A stretch of DNA of 30,528 bases from JBGZEX01 sp041846495 (GCA_041846495.1 JBGZEX010000063.1:1-30528); one strand, 5' to 3'; positions 15,741-25,249 are shown, counted from the first letter of the stretch. Translations and numbers: made by a program. The notes: generated by a model not told the origin, from the sequence alone.

Positions 15741-17702
15741 TTAAGCGTCGATCTTGGCATATTTGGCATTTTTCTGAATGAATTGACGCCTCGGAAGTAC
15801 GTCATCCCCCATCAACATGGAAAAAATACGGTCGGCTTCGGTAGCGTTTTCTATGGTAACCTGTCTCAAGGTTCGCATATCGGGAGCCATTGTGGTATCC
15901 CATAACTGTTCGGCCGTCATTTCTCCGAGACCTTTATAACGGGAAATCTGCAATCCGGTTTCTTTTCCGCCTCCCATTTCTTCGATTAAAAGCATACGCT
16001 GCTCTTCATTCCAGCAATACTTCACGTCTTTTCCTTTTTTCACGGAATATAAAGGAGGGGTGGCAATATACAAATAACCTTGCTCGATAACCGGACGCAT
16101 ATATCTGAAAAACAGCGTCATAATCAATGTGGCGATATGTGCTCCATCCACATCGGCATCCGCCATAATAATAATCTTATGATATCTGATTTTATCTATA
16201 TTTATAGCCTTGGAATCGTCGTCGGTACCTATGGTCACGCCCAATGCCTGAAATATCATCTTGATCTCTTCGCTTTCGAACACCCGGTGTTGCATCGCCT
16301 TTTCCACATTCAATATTTTACCTTTAAGCGGGAGTATCGCCTGAAACTTGCGGTCTCTTCCCTGTTTGGCCGTACCTCCAGCCGAATCTCCTTCCACAAG
16401 GAATATCTCGCAATTTTCCGGATTATTATCCGAACAATCGGCCAATTTACCGGGGAGTCCGGAGCCCGACAATACGGTTTTACGCTGTACCAGCTCACGG
16501 GCTTTACGGGCGGCATGTCTTGCCGTGGCAGCTAAAATCACCTTATCCACGATGAGTTTGGCATCTCGGGGATGTTCTTCCAAATAATTGGACAAGGCGG
16601 TGCTTACGGCTTGAGATACGGCAGGTCCTACTTCCGTATTTCCCAACTTGGTTTTTGTCTGTCCTTCGAACTGAGGCTCCGCAACCTTAACCGATATCAC
16701 TGCCGTAAGTCCTTCCCGGAAATCGTCTCCGTTGATATCGAATTTCAATTTCGAAAACATACCCGAACTTTCGGCATAAGATTTCAAAGTTTGAGTCAAT
16801 CCTCTTCTGAAACCCGTAAGATGGGTTCCTCCTTCTATAGTGTTGATATTATTGACGTAAGTGAACACATTTTCCGTAAAAGAAGTATTGTAACGCAGCG
16901 CCAATTCCACGGGTATGCCGTTTTTTTCGGTAACGATATCGATGGTATCGTTAATCAGTTTTTCCCTATTGTGATCCATAAACTCCACGAATTCGCAAAG
17001 TCCGAGTTCCGAATAAAACTCCTGTCGATGTACTTCTCCCGTATCCGGATCCAAATCCCTATAATCGGTAATGGACATACGGATATTCTTATTCAAATAA
17101 GCCAACTCCCGCAAACGTGCCGCCAATATATCGTATTTGAACTCGGTAACGCTGAATATGCCGGCATCGGGTTTAAAAGTGATTTTAGTTCCCGTACGAT
17201 CGGTCTCCCCTATAATCTCGACATCTCCCAGGGGTTTCCCTTTGGAAAACCGCTGTTGCCATACTTTCCCATCCCGGTAAATTTCAGCGACGAGAGAAGA
17301 AGAAAGAGCATTGACACAAGAAACTCCGACTCCGTGAAGTCCTCCGGACACTTTATAGGAATCCTTATCGAACTTACCTCCCGCATGCAATACCGTCAAC
17401 ACCACCTCCAAAGCGGAGCGGTTCTCCTTATGATGACGATCGGTAGGTATGCCACGCCCGTTATCCACCACGGATATCGAATTGTCTTCGTAAATAAAGA
17501 CCTCGATATTATTACAATATCCGGCCATAGCCTCGTCGATGGAATTATCCAACACCTCATAAACCAAATGATGAAGCCCTTTATTATTTACGTCTCCTAT
17601 ATACATGGAAGGTCGTTTTCTGACAGCCTCCAATCCCTCAAGCACCTGAATACTGTCGGCGGAATAATCCGTATTATTCAATTTGCTATTTTCCAAATTC
17701 AT
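15741..17702 (-). CDS. gyrB: DNA gyrase subunit B
   Basis: The ATPase and Toprim subunit of gyrase introduces negative supercoils with GyrA. The 653-residue length is that of forms lacking the insertion found in the 804-residue E. coli protein. The GHKL ATPase shows EVLDNSIDEA (Asn53), DNGRGIP (80-86) and GGLHGVGVSCVNA (120-132). The transducer carries QTKTKLG (348-354). The Toprim domain has EGDSAGG (437-443) and DADVDG (515-520). The C-terminal part includes the usual RYKGLGEM and LMGDDVLPRRQFI. GyrB rather than ParE is favoured by the QTKTKLGN and RYKGLGEM context and by family resemblance. The LOG gene follows closely. A -7 element lies at 17730-17737. Confidence 0.95.
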   Translation of the reverse strand: MNLENSKLNNTDYSADSIQVLEGLEAVRKRPSMYIGDVNNKGLHHLVYEVLDNSIDEAMAGYCNNIEVFIYEDNSISVVDNGRGIPTDRHHKENRSALEVVLTVLHAGGKFDKDSYKVSGGLHGVGVSCVNALSSSLVAEIYRDGKVWQQRFSKGKPLGDVEIIGETDRTGTKITFKPDAGIFSVTEFKYDILAARLRELAYLNKNIRMSITDYRDLDPDTGEVHRQEFYSELGLCEFVEFMDHNREKLINDTIDIVTEKNGIPVELALRYNTSFTENVFTYVNNINTIEGGTHLTGFRRGLTQTLKSYAESSGMFSKLKFDINGDDFREGLTAVISVKVAEPQFEGQTKTKLGNTEVGPAVSQAVSTALSNYLEEHPRDAKLIVDKVILAATARHAARKARELVQRKTVLSGSGLPGKLADCSDNNPENCEIFLVEGDSAGGTAKQGRDRKFQAILPLKGKILNVEKAMQHRVFESEEIKMIFQALGVTIGTDDDSKAINIDKIRYHKIIIMADADVDGAHIATLIMTLFFRYMRPVIEQGYLYIATPPLYSVKKGKDVKYCWNEEQRMLLIEEMGGGKETGLQISRYKGLGEMTAEQLWDTTMAPDMRTLRQVTIENATEADRIFSMLMGDDVLPRRQFIQKNAKYAKIDA

Positions 17703-17729
17703 ATTAATATTCGCTATAATTATATCTTA

Positions 17730-17760
17730 CAAAGATAGGAAAAATAACCGGATTTCTAAA
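17730..17760 (-). promoter_or_regulatory. Promoter for gyrB
   Basis: Read on the minus strand, TATCTTTG (17730-17737) matches the -7 consensus. A 3-of-4 match to TTTG (TTTA, 17757-17760) lies 19 bases upstream. The gyrB ATG follows about 27 bases after the -7 element. Confidence 0.55.
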
Positions 17761-17837
17761 ACATCGAAAAATAGAATTGAGATCGGAACATTTACATATT
17801 TTTATTTTCCACCTGTAAAAATCCGGAAATTATCACG

Positions 17838-17845
17838 TACATTTG
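17838..17845 (+). promoter_or_regulatory. -7 element (TACATTTG) for the antiporter gene
   Basis: TACATTTG matches TAnnTTTG and ends 18 bases before the antiporter ATG, implying a very short leader. It is divergent from the gyrB promoter in the same 161-base spacer. Confidence 0.5.
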
Positions 17846-17863
17846 TAAATAAACTTAAAACAT

Positions 17864-19369
17864 ATGAGCGAATTGAATATAGACACCGGAAACATTCTAT
17901 TGATAGCCTCCATATTGCTTTTCATAAGCATCATAATCGGTAAAGCGGGAAATAAATTCGGCATCCCCGCCCTTTTGCTGTTTTTAGGGGTAGGTATGGT
18001 TTTCGGGAACGACGGATTCGGAATCGATTACAACGACCCTTACGCTACCCAATTCATAGGAGTCATTGCTTTGAGTATCATTCTTTTTTCCGGAGGAATG
18101 GATACGAAAACGGATGAAGTGAAACCCATATATAAACAAGGGATTATTTTAGCTACCGCAGGAGTCGTTTTCACTGCGCTGATAACCGGTTGCTTCGTAT
18201 ACTATATAACCGGTTTATGGGATAGCATATCTCTATCGTTTTTAGAGTCCTTATTATTGGGAGCCGTTATGTCATCTACCGACTCGGCTTCCGTATTTTC
18301 CATTTTACGTTCTAAAAAAGTAGGTTTAAAAGAAAATCTCCGTCCCACCCTGGAACTGGAAAGCGGAAGTAACGACCCTATGGCTTACATACTCACGATT
18401 CTTCTGATAGGGGCCGTAAGCAGCACGGAAGCGGCCTTGTCGTGGACGTTCCTGCTCAAATTCGTTTTACAAATGAGCATAGGTTCTCTTGCAGGTTATG
18501 CATTCGGAAAACTCGCCGTTTGGCTTATCAACCATATAGGTATCCCTAACGAATCCCTATACCCCATATTGGTACTCACTCTCGCCCTTCTCATTTACTC
18601 TTTCACCGATCTTCTTCAGGGAAACGGATATTTGGCCGTATACATCGGAGGACTAATCGTAGGCAACAGTCGGATATTTTATAAACGCAGCATTATGAAA
18701 TTCTTCGACGGTTTCACATGGCTGTTTCAAATCATCATGTTCATCACCCTCGGATTGCTGGTCAGTCCGACGGAATTGATAAGCATTTGGCCCATGGGAC
18801 TTCTTATCGGACTTTTTATGATTTTCATATCGCGTCCCGTATCCGTATTCCTTTGTTTATCTCCCTTCAGGAAAATAAGCCGGAAAGCTAAAATTTTCAT
18901 CTCATGGGTAGGACTCAGAGGGGCTGTTCCCATCATTTTCGCCACTTATCCCATGATTGGAGATATAGAGAATGCCCGCTATATCTTCAATATCGTATTT
19001 TTCATAACCATATTGTCGCTTCTTTTACAAGGTACTACCATATACAATGTCGCCCAATGGTTGAAATTGGACAAAGAACATGCTCCCGATCCGGCATTCG
19101 GCGTAGAACTGGCCGACGATATCAAATCTTCCATGTCGGAAATAGAAGTCGTCCCCTCTTTATTGGAACACGGTAATAAACTGATGGACTTATCTCTTCC
19201 GGACGATACCTTGATCGTAATGATTAAAAGAGATGATAAATACATGATTCCCAAAGGACATACCAAACTTAAAGAAAAGGATAAACTATTGGTAATATCC
19301 GACAATGAAACGGAATTAAAAAAAACATACGAAAATCTCGGTATCGATTACACCATCCGAAAAAATTAA
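17864..19369 (+). CDS. CPA1 cation/proton antiporter (NhaP2/CvrA-like) with RCK_C domain
   Basis: The 501-residue protein has about 12-13 membrane helices over residues 8-395 followed by a cytoplasmic regulatory domain. Helix motifs include GIPALLLFLGVGMVFG, IALSIILFSGGMDT, SSTDSASVFSIL, and LELESGSNDPMAY with the paired Asn-Asp of the ion site. SWVGLRGAVPIIFA is also present. The C-terminal part (about 420-498) resembles the TrkA_C/RCK_C domain. This matches potassium/proton antiporters of the NhaP2 (CvrA) type, which use K+ or Na+ exchange for pH and volume control; which cation is used here cannot be told. It stands alone and converges on the lytic transglycosylase gene with a 7-base gap. 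Confidence 0.88.
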   Translation: MSELNIDTGNILLIASILLFISIIIGKAGNKFGIPALLLFLGVGMVFGNDGFGIDYNDPYATQFIGVIALSIILFSGGMDTKTDEVKPIYKQGIILATAGVVFTALITGCFVYYITGLWDSISLSFLESLLLGAVMSSTDSASVFSILRSKKVGLKENLRPTLELESGSNDPMAYILTILLIGAVSSTEAALSWTFLLKFVLQMSIGSLAGYAFGKLAVWLINHIGIPNESLYPILVLTLALLIYSFTDLLQGNGYLAVYIGGLIVGNSRIFYKRSIMKFFDGFTWLFQIIMFITLGLLVSPTELISIWPMGLLIGLFMIFISRPVSVFLCLSPFRKISRKAKIFISWVGLRGAVPIIFATYPMIGDIENARYIFNIVFFITILSLLLQGTTIYNVAQWLKLDKEHAPDPAFGVELADDIKSSMSEIEVVPSLLEHGNKLMDLSLPDDTLIVMIKRDDKYMIPKGHTKLKEKDKLLVISDNETELKKTYENLGIDYTIRKN

Positions 19370-19376
19370 ATACGCT

Positions 19377-20678
19377 TCAGTTGGGAAGGTATATGTGTAA
19401 TTTTTGTCCGACTCGTATTATTTTCTTTTTACCGAGATTGTTCCAACGACATAAATCGGAAAGGCTCACCTTAAATTTGGATGCGATGGCTCCCGGCACA
19501 TCTCCTTTTTTTACAACATATACGACTTTCGCCTTACCCTCGGTTCCGTGAATGGAATATTTTGCAAACCGTTGCTCCGGTTTTGCCGTGCGTAAGGATT
19601 TATCGAAAAATTTCGAGCGTTTATAAGCATAAATAGTATCGAATCTATCTATAAAATCGTTTATACAATCGTTCGGAAGTTTCAAAGAATAGGATTTACC
19701 CATACCGGCGGGAATGATATCCGATTTGTATTGAGGATTCAGATCCCTAAGTTCTTCCAGGGATATTTCCAAATTTGACGTAATTTGATCGAAATGCAAT
19801 GCATCCTGAAGAACAATGCTGTCGCAACGCTCGGGCATATTGGGATAAAGCGGACGGACGCCATGCGACTTATAATAATTAAATGCATATACGGCGGCAA
19901 TATAAGCAGGCACATAGCCCCGAGTTTCCCTTGGCAAGTAATAATATATATCCCAATAACTGCGTTTCCCTCCGGAGCGTCTTATCGCTTTATTCACATT
20001 GCCGGGTCCGCAATTATACGCAGCTATGGCAAGAATCCAATCCTCATATATGCCGTATAAATCGCCGAGAAAATTCACTGCCGCCCTCGTAGACAATTCC
20101 GGATCTCGACGTTCGTCGATAAAAGAATTTATCTGCAAATTGTACATCTTGCCCGTTTGATACATAAATTGCCATAATCCGGATGCTCCGACTCGAGATA
20201 AAGCCCGCGGATTGAGAGCACTTTCTATAACCGGAAGGTATTTTAATTCCAAAGGCAAACAAGCCGCATCCAATTCGGCTTCGAATATCGGGAAATAATA
20301 AAAACTCAAACCCAACATTTCCGACAAGCGCTCTCTATATCCCGAAGAAAAATAAAATTCGATATAAGATCTGACGATGGGATTAAAAGAAAGCCTTATC
20401 GCAGAATTCAAGGAATCGATACGCATAAGATAAACCGAGTCCGGAATCCAGGCAGCGGAAGACATTCCGTATCTATCTTCGTCCGAAATATAATCGGATT
20501 GCCGACGATTAAAATACCAAGCCGTATAAAGATAATCGGTTTTCCGTATAAAATCCTCCGGTATGGAATCCACCGTTTTATCGTAATAATATTCGAGACT
20601 ATCCGTTTCAAAAGAAGCTAAAAGTTCGAAAGGTGAAAAAAGAATCAATAAAAACAGGTAGTAAAGTCTTTTTTTCAT
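19377..20678 (-). CDS. Membrane-bound lytic murein transglycosylase (MltD-like) with LysM
   Basis: It cleaves peptidoglycan glycan strands in the periplasm, forming 1,6-anhydro ends. The 433-residue product begins with a signal peptide (about 1-21, MKKRLYYLFLLILFSPFELL). An SLT domain spans about 130-270 with the catalytic Glu in PVIESALNP (Glu152), GASGLWQFM, and the AYNCGPGNVNKAI motif (220-232). A degenerate LysM-like stretch (about 290-340) and one clear LysM (about 386-431, VVKKGDVPGAIASKFKVSLS) bind peptidoglycan. It begins 2 bases after DUF5683 and is the last gene of the parA-parB-DUF5683 unit. That order is common in Bacteroidetes and may tie cell-wall remodelling to chromosome segregation; the functional link is inference. 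Confidence 0.9.
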   Translation of the reverse strand: MKKRLYYLFLLILFSPFELLASFETDSLEYYYDKTVDSIPEDFIRKTDYLYTAWYFNRRQSDYISDEDRYGMSSAAWIPDSVYLMRIDSLNSAIRLSFNPIVRSYIEFYFSSGYRERLSEMLGLSFYYFPIFEAELDAACLPLELKYLPVIESALNPRALSRVGASGLWQFMYQTGKMYNLQINSFIDERRDPELSTRAAVNFLGDLYGIYEDWILAIAAYNCGPGNVNKAIRRSGGKRSYWDIYYYLPRETRGYVPAYIAAVYAFNYYKSHGVRPLYPNMPERCDSIVLQDALHFDQITSNLEISLEELRDLNPQYKSDIIPAGMGKSYSLKLPNDCINDFIDRFDTIYAYKRSKFFDKSLRTAKPEQRFAKYSIHGTEGKAKVVYVVKKGDVPGAIASKFKVSLSDLCRWNNLGKKKIIRVGQKLHIYLPN

Positions 20679-20680
20679 TT

Positions 20681-21433
20681 TTAAAAATTAACTCTAAGTG
20701 AAAATCCCAAACAACTTCCTCCTCCGGAAGACGGAGCGGTCACCGGAACCAATCTCAAACTAAGGTCTTCATTTATTTCATAATTGAAAAAATGAGCGAA
20801 TACGTCGGCATCGATTACATTCAACGTATAAATCAACCCCATTATAATATAACATAAATCTCTATCCCGTTTAAACGAATCTTTGCGATTTTTCAACGTC
20901 GTTTTAAACCAATTCTGCATTTGGGGATTATCGCCTATGTATTTCTCCACATCAAAACTTTTCGGAATTTTATCCCATGCCGGATTTTCCGGATAAGGTT
21001 CGTTTTCATTAATGGCTTTGCGTTCCAAATATTGAGAATACTCTACAAACGCATCTCTATAATCCGTATATTTGGAACTATTCCACAATATTCCATACAG
21101 AGTCGCTCCCATTCCTCCATAGAGGATAGGTACTTTCCACCATTGTTTATTGTATATTTGTCCCAAGCCGGGAAGCACAAGCGAATAAATCGTTGCCTTA
21201 TGCGGGGAATGGGGTTTTACTTTTACCACGGATTCGGGCAAGTTTTGCATCAAAGAAGAATCTATATGTATCGACTTATCTCTACGAGACTCGAGAATCT
21301 CCATCGAATCCCTCAAAAAGCGAGTCTCGGGAAAAAGCAACGACTTTTCCGCCCCGAAGACGTTCACGAAAGTAAAAAATATAAAACATCCTCCCAAAAA
21401 TAAGGACGATAATATTCTAAACGACTGCAACAC
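20681..21433 (-). CDS. DUF5683 family envelope protein
   Basis: The function is unknown. The 250-residue product has an N-terminal signal segment (about 5-27), then after a hydrophilic stretch the typical DUF5683 core around residues 75-115: SLVLPGLGQIYNKQWWKVPI followed by a hydrophobic helix with GGMGATLYGILW. Tyr- and charge-rich stretches follow, and a second hydrophobic segment (CYIIMGLIYTLNVIDADVFAHF) ends the recognisable part; the last residues (LGFSLRVNF) look like an outer-membrane-style beta strand. The frame is the same as that of parB and begins directly after its stop. No ATG is available, so the start is GTG (21433) or the adjacent TTG. Such a start implies tight coupling to parB translation. 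Confidence 0.85.
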   Translation of the reverse strand: MLQSFRILSSLFLGGCFIFFTFVNVFGAEKSLLFPETRFLRDSMEILESRRDKSIHIDSSLMQNLPESVVKVKPHSPHKATIYSLVLPGLGQIYNKQWWKVPILYGGMGATLYGILWNSSKYTDYRDAFVEYSQYLERKAINENEPYPENPAWDKIPKSFDVEKYIGDNPQMQNWFKTTLKNRKDSFKRDRDLCYIIMGLIYTLNVIDADVFAHFFNYEINEDLSLRLVPVTAPSSGGGSCLGFSLRVNF

Positions 21434-22300
21434 TTAATTCAATTTATCCAACAAATCCATTATTCGTTCCAAATCGGAATCGGACATAAACGATATGACT
21501 ATTTTCCCTTTACCTTTGGTATTACGTTTTAATTCGACCTTCGTACCCAATCGCTCCGAAAGCAAATTTTGAAGTTCCATATAATCTTTCGAATGAACAA
21601 TTTCCATCTTTACGACCTCGGGTAAAGAAATTTCCTTAGGTGAGACATATCTTCTTACGATTTCCTCAACCTGTCGTACGGACAATCCCTCCTTAAGAAT
21701 TTGCTCAAATATCATAAATTGAAGTTCCTCATCTTCCAAACCGACTAAAGCCCTTGCATGTCCCATAGAAATCTTCCGTTCTCTCAAAGCCAACTGTATT
21801 TCCGCAGGAAGTTTCAACAACCTCAAATAATTCGTAACATTTGTACGGCTTTTCCCTATTCGCTCTCCCAAAGCATCTTGCGTGAGATTACATTCGTCTA
21901 TTAAACGTCTATAGCTGATCGCTACTTCTATGGCATTCAGATCTTCTCTCTGAATATTTTCTATCAATGCCAACTCTAAAATATTCTCATCGTTCGCATC
22001 TCTTATGTAGGCCGGAATGGTCTTCAATCCGGCCATTTTAGCAGCCCGATACCGGCGTTCTCCGGCAATAATCTCATAATGTCCTCTCTCCGTAATACGT
22101 ACGGTAATAGGCTGGACAATACCGATGGAACGAATGGAAGCAGCCAATTCCTGCAACGAATCGTCATCGAAACTCGTACGAGGTTGAAAGGGGTTAGGGG
22201 TAATATCGTCAAGAATCACTTCTTTAATCTCGGCCGAATCATTTTTCAATTCGGGTATCAATTCGCCCAAACCTTTTCCTAATGCGCGTTTTTTTGCCAT
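21434..22300 (-). CDS. parB: Chromosome partitioning protein ParB (Spo0J-like)
   Basis: ParB binds parS sites near the origin, loads as a CTP-dependent clamp and recruits ParA and SMC. The 288-residue protein starts MAKKRALGKGLGELIPE (a typical ParA-interacting N-terminus). The ParB nuclease-like CTPase domain runs about 26-118 with ITPNPFQPR and GERRYRA (80-86) plus ENIQREDLN (about 113-121). A helix-turn-helix (about 135-165, LTQDALGERIGKSRTNVTNYLRLL) and a dimerisation C-terminus follow. It starts 4 bases after parA. No match to a typical parS core (CACGTG) was noticed in the window, so its sites lie elsewhere. Confidence 0.95.
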   Translation of the reverse strand: MAKKRALGKGLGELIPELKNDSAEIKEVILDDITPNPFQPRTSFDDDSLQELAASIRSIGIVQPITVRITERGHYEIIAGERRYRAAKMAGLKTIPAYIRDANDENILELALIENIQREDLNAIEVAISYRRLIDECNLTQDALGERIGKSRTNVTNYLRLLKLPAEIQLALRERKISMGHARALVGLEDEELQFMIFEQILKEGLSVRQVEEIVRRYVSPKEISLPEVVKMEIVHSKDYMELQNLLSERLGTKVELKRNTKGKGKIVISFMSDSDLERIMDLLDKLN

Positions 22301-22304
22301 ATCA

Positions 22305-23069
22305 CTAATTCCTGTTTATTACCTCTCTGGCCAAATCCAAATAATCTTCCGCCCCCCGGCAACATGCATCGTATAAAATCGCCGGTTGTCCGTAACTGGG
22401 AGCCTCAGCCAATTTTGTATTTCTATTGATATAGGTATCGAATACCATGTTTTGAAAATTACTTTTAACTTCTTCCACCACCTGATTCGAAAGTCTAAGT
22501 CGCGAATCGTACATCGTAAGTACGAAGCCTTCTATCGCCAAATTCGGATTCAATCTCTTTTGAATAAGATTTATGGTATTTAAAAGTTTTCCCAGACCTT
22601 CCAATGCATAATACTCGCATTGCACAGGTATAATAACCGAATCGGCCGCCGTAAGAGAATTCACGGTTATAAGTCCCAAAGAAGGGGAGCAATCGATAAT
22701 AATATAATCGTATTCTTCGGATAAGGGTTCCAAAATTTTACTCATAATACGCTCTCTATCCGACAAATCCACCATATTCAATTCCGCTCCGACCAAATCG
22801 ATATCAGAAGGCAATAAATAAAGTCCCGTAATTTCCGTAGATAATAATATCTCCCGAACGGGAAGCCCGTTTACCAAACATTCGTATATGGTCTTATCTC
22901 CAAGCGTATTCGCTTCATAACCCAAACCGGAAGTAGCATTTCCCTGCGGATCGGCATCCACTAAAAGAACTTTTTTCTCCAATACCGCAAGGCTCGCCGC
23001 CAAATTCACAGAAGTCGTCGTTTTCCCTACTCCACCCTTCTGGTTGGCAATAGCTATTATTTTAGACAT
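22305..23069 (-). CDS. parA: Chromosome partitioning ATPase ParA (Soj-like)
   Basis: The 254-residue deviant-Walker ATPase drives origin segregation with ParB. It has the P-loop KGGVGKTT (11-18) with the signature Lys, the Walker A' VDADPQGNAT (about 38-47), the Walker B IIIDCSPSLG, and IPVQCEYYALEGL. The C-terminal part (VLTMYDSRLRLSNQVVEEV) is typical of Soj. There is no N-terminal DNA-binding extension, so it is the chromosomal type, not the long plasmid type. It is first of the four-gene unit parA-parB-DUF5683-lytic transglycosylase. It ends with TAG. Confidence 0.95.
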   Translation of the reverse strand: MSKIIAIANQKGGVGKTTTSVNLAASLAVLEKKVLLVDADPQGNATSGLGYEANTLGDKTIYECLVNGLPVREILLSTEITGLYLLPSDIDLVGAELNMVDLSDRERIMSKILEPLSEEYDYIIIDCSPSLGLITVNSLTAADSVIIPVQCEYYALEGLGKLLNTINLIQKRLNPNLAIEGFVLTMYDSRLRLSNQVVEEVKSNFQNMVFDTYINRNTKLAEAPSYGQPAILYDACCRGAEDYLDLAREVINRN

Positions 23070-23374
23070 AAAATTAATATTACCGTTTCAGTCGTAAAAA
23101 TACAATTAAAATCGGAAAGCAACATAGCCTTTCCCTAAAATATTTTATCCGACATCCTTTATTATAACAAAATGTAAGACATCATAAATCCGTAAATTAT
23201 AGATATTTCATCATTTACCGAATAATTGGAATAAATTGCGGTATCGTCGAAATCAAGACAATAACCGAACCGTTCGTAAATTACGAAAATTCCGAACCCC
23301 TCGATTCAATCTCTGTAAAATAATAACGATTAAACGGGATTTGTTTTGTATTTTTACCTCCAAAATCAAGTAAA
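23070..23374. other. Divergent intergenic region, parA / ABC-F
   Basis: These 305 bases hold no ORF I would support. They are A+T-rich and must contain the promoters for parA (leftward) and the ABC-F gene (rightward), but no full TTTG/TAnnTTTG pair is seen; the closest rightward candidate is TATTTTTA at 23349-23356. A symmetric element TTCGTAAATTACGAA lies at 23273-23287 and could be a protein-binding site. No parS-like or riboswitch-like structure was noticed. Confidence 0.5.
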
Positions 23375-25249
23375 ATGGAGATATATCTTCAAATAAATAA
23401 TTTACGCAAAAGTTTCGGAGAACGGATATTGTTCGAAAATGTCTCGTTCAGTATAGGAAAAGGGGAAAAAGTTGCCATCATAGCCCCAAACGGAGCCGGG
23501 AAATCTACTTTGATGAAAATAATATCCGGTTCGGAAACGTCCGACAGCGGGGATATCATCCTGAAAAACGGAATCAGCATAGGATATTTGGAACAAAATC
23601 CCCATTTAAATCCGGAAAATTCGATATTCGAAGAAATTTTCCATGGGGATACGGAACTTATGCGGATCGTACGGGATTACGAAACAGCCCTACATAATGC
23701 GGACACTGCTCTAATTATGGAATTGACGACAAAGATGGACAATATGAATGCCTGGGATTACGATACGTGCATAAGACAAATACTATCGAAACTGAAAATA
23801 CACGATCATAACCGAAAGATCAAGCATCTTTCCGGAGGCGAACTTAAACGGGTGGCATTGGCAAAAGTATTGATCGAGGAAAATGATTTGCTAATCATGG
23901 ACGAACCCACCAATCATTTGGATATGGAAATGAACGAATGGTTGGAAGAATACCTTTCGATTTCGACACGTACCCTGCTTATCGTAACCCACGACCGCTA
24001 TTTTTTAGATCAGGTATGCAATCGCATATTGGAATTGGAACCCCGGGAAATATTCTCCTATTCCGGCAATTATTCCTATTATATAAAAAAGAGAGCCGAA
24101 CGTATGGAAATCCGAAATACGGCAATCGCAAAAGCTCGGAATCTCCTGAGACGGGAACAGGAATGGATGGACAGAATGCCTCAAGCCCGCGGGCATAAAG
24201 CTCGCTACAGAATCGAAAACTTCTACGAACTCCGAAAAAAAGCCGAAACAAACCCGGAAGAAAACGGGATATCCATAAATATCGGCAGCAAAAGAATGGG
24301 AAAAAAAATTATCGAACTCTATGCCGTAAATAAAAGTTATGAAGGCAGAACCGTCATTAGCGATTTTTCCTATAAATTCGTCAAAGGGGAAAAAATCGGT
24401 ATCATAGGCCGGAACGGTATCGGAAAATCCACTTTGCTCGGACTCATCACACAAAACATCCTCCCCGACAGCGGCAGAGTAGAAATCGGAGAAACCGTAG
24501 AAATCGGATACTATGAACAAAAAGGCATTCGATTCGACGAAACGGAACGAGTTATCGATTATATTAAAAATATTGCGGAATATGTCATAACAACCGAAGG
24601 CAGGCAAATATCGGCTTCACAGTTTTTAGAACATTTTCTCTTCGACAACAAAATGCAGTATACGCCTATAGAAAAACTCAGCGGAGGAGAAAAACGAAGA
24701 TTATATCTTATGAGTATTCTCATGAAATCGCCTAATTTCCTGATTTTGGACGAACCCACCAACGATTTGGATATTGCCACCTTAAGAGTACTGGAAGATT
24801 ATCTTTCCGGATTCGACGGATGCGTACTCATAGTTTCTCACGATCGTTTTTTCACGGATCGGGTGGTCGATCGGGTATTCGCTTTCGAAGCGGGAGGAAA
24901 GATCAAAGATTTTCCGGGGAATTATTCGATTTATCGGGCCCATAAAAAAGAGGAGGAGACCCCATATAGCGAAAAAAAAGGGAAAATTCCCTCGAAATCC
25001 GAACATTCCGAAAAAATCAAGAAAAAGTCGTTTTTCAACGAAAAAAAAGAGAAAAACGCTATTGAAAATACCATTAATACGCTAAACGAGGAAAAACAAA
25101 ATATAGAATCCCGATTGAGTTCGGGAGAATTGAATCCGGAAGAACTCATAGGATATTCCCAACGCATGTCCGATCTCCTCGCCGAATTGGAAAATTTGGA
25201 AACGAGATGGCTCGAATTGGACGAATTGATAAATTTCCCGCAATCATGA
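23375..25249 (+). CDS. ABC-F ATPase, Uup-like
   Basis: A cytosolic, membrane-domain-free protein with two ATPase cassettes; ABC-F proteins act on the ribosome, and Uup also affects transposon excision in E. coli. The 624-residue product has a first P-loop APNGAGKST (37-45), signature LSGGELKR, Walker B LLIMDEPTNHLD, a linker with paired helices (about 205-275, including REQEWMDRMPQARGHKARY, typical of Uup), and a second cassette with GRNGIGKST, LSGGEKRRL and LILDEPTNDLD. A Lys/Glu-rich C-terminal coiled coil (about 530-620) matches the DNA-binding tail of Uup. The first P-loop has Ala where Gly is usual. The last bases overlap the tilS start as ATGA, so the two are co-translated. Confidence 0.88.
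   Translation: MEIYLQINNLRKSFGERILFENVSFSIGKGEKVAIIAPNGAGKSTLMKIISGSETSDSGDIILKNGISIGYLEQNPHLNPENSIFEEIFHGDTELMRIVRDYETALHNADTALIMELTTKMDNMNAWDYDTCIRQILSKLKIHDHNRKIKHLSGGELKRVALAKVLIEENDLLIMDEPTNHLDMEMNEWLEEYLSISTRTLLIVTHDRYFLDQVCNRILELEPREIFSYSGNYSYYIKKRAERMEIRNTAIAKARNLLRREQEWMDRMPQARGHKARYRIENFYELRKKAETNPEENGISINIGSKRMGKKIIELYAVNKSYEGRTVISDFSYKFVKGEKIGIIGRNGIGKSTLLGLITQNILPDSGRVEIGETVEIGYYEQKGIRFDETERVIDYIKNIAEYVITTEGRQISASQFLEHFLFDNKMQYTPIEKLSGGEKRRLYLMSILMKSPNFLILDEPTNDLDIATLRVLEDYLSGFDGCVLIVSHDRFFTDRVVDRVFAFEAGGKIKDFPGNYSIYRAHKKEEETPYSEKKGKIPSKSEHSEKIKKKSFFNEKKEKNAIENTINTLNEEKQNIESRLSSGELNPEELIGYSQRMSDLLAELENLETRWLELDELINFPQS

Noticed and set aside
16572..17738. Long open frame of 388 codons opposite gyrB
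   Set aside because: It is the shadow of gyrB on the other strand; it has no family features and overlaps the gyrB promoter.
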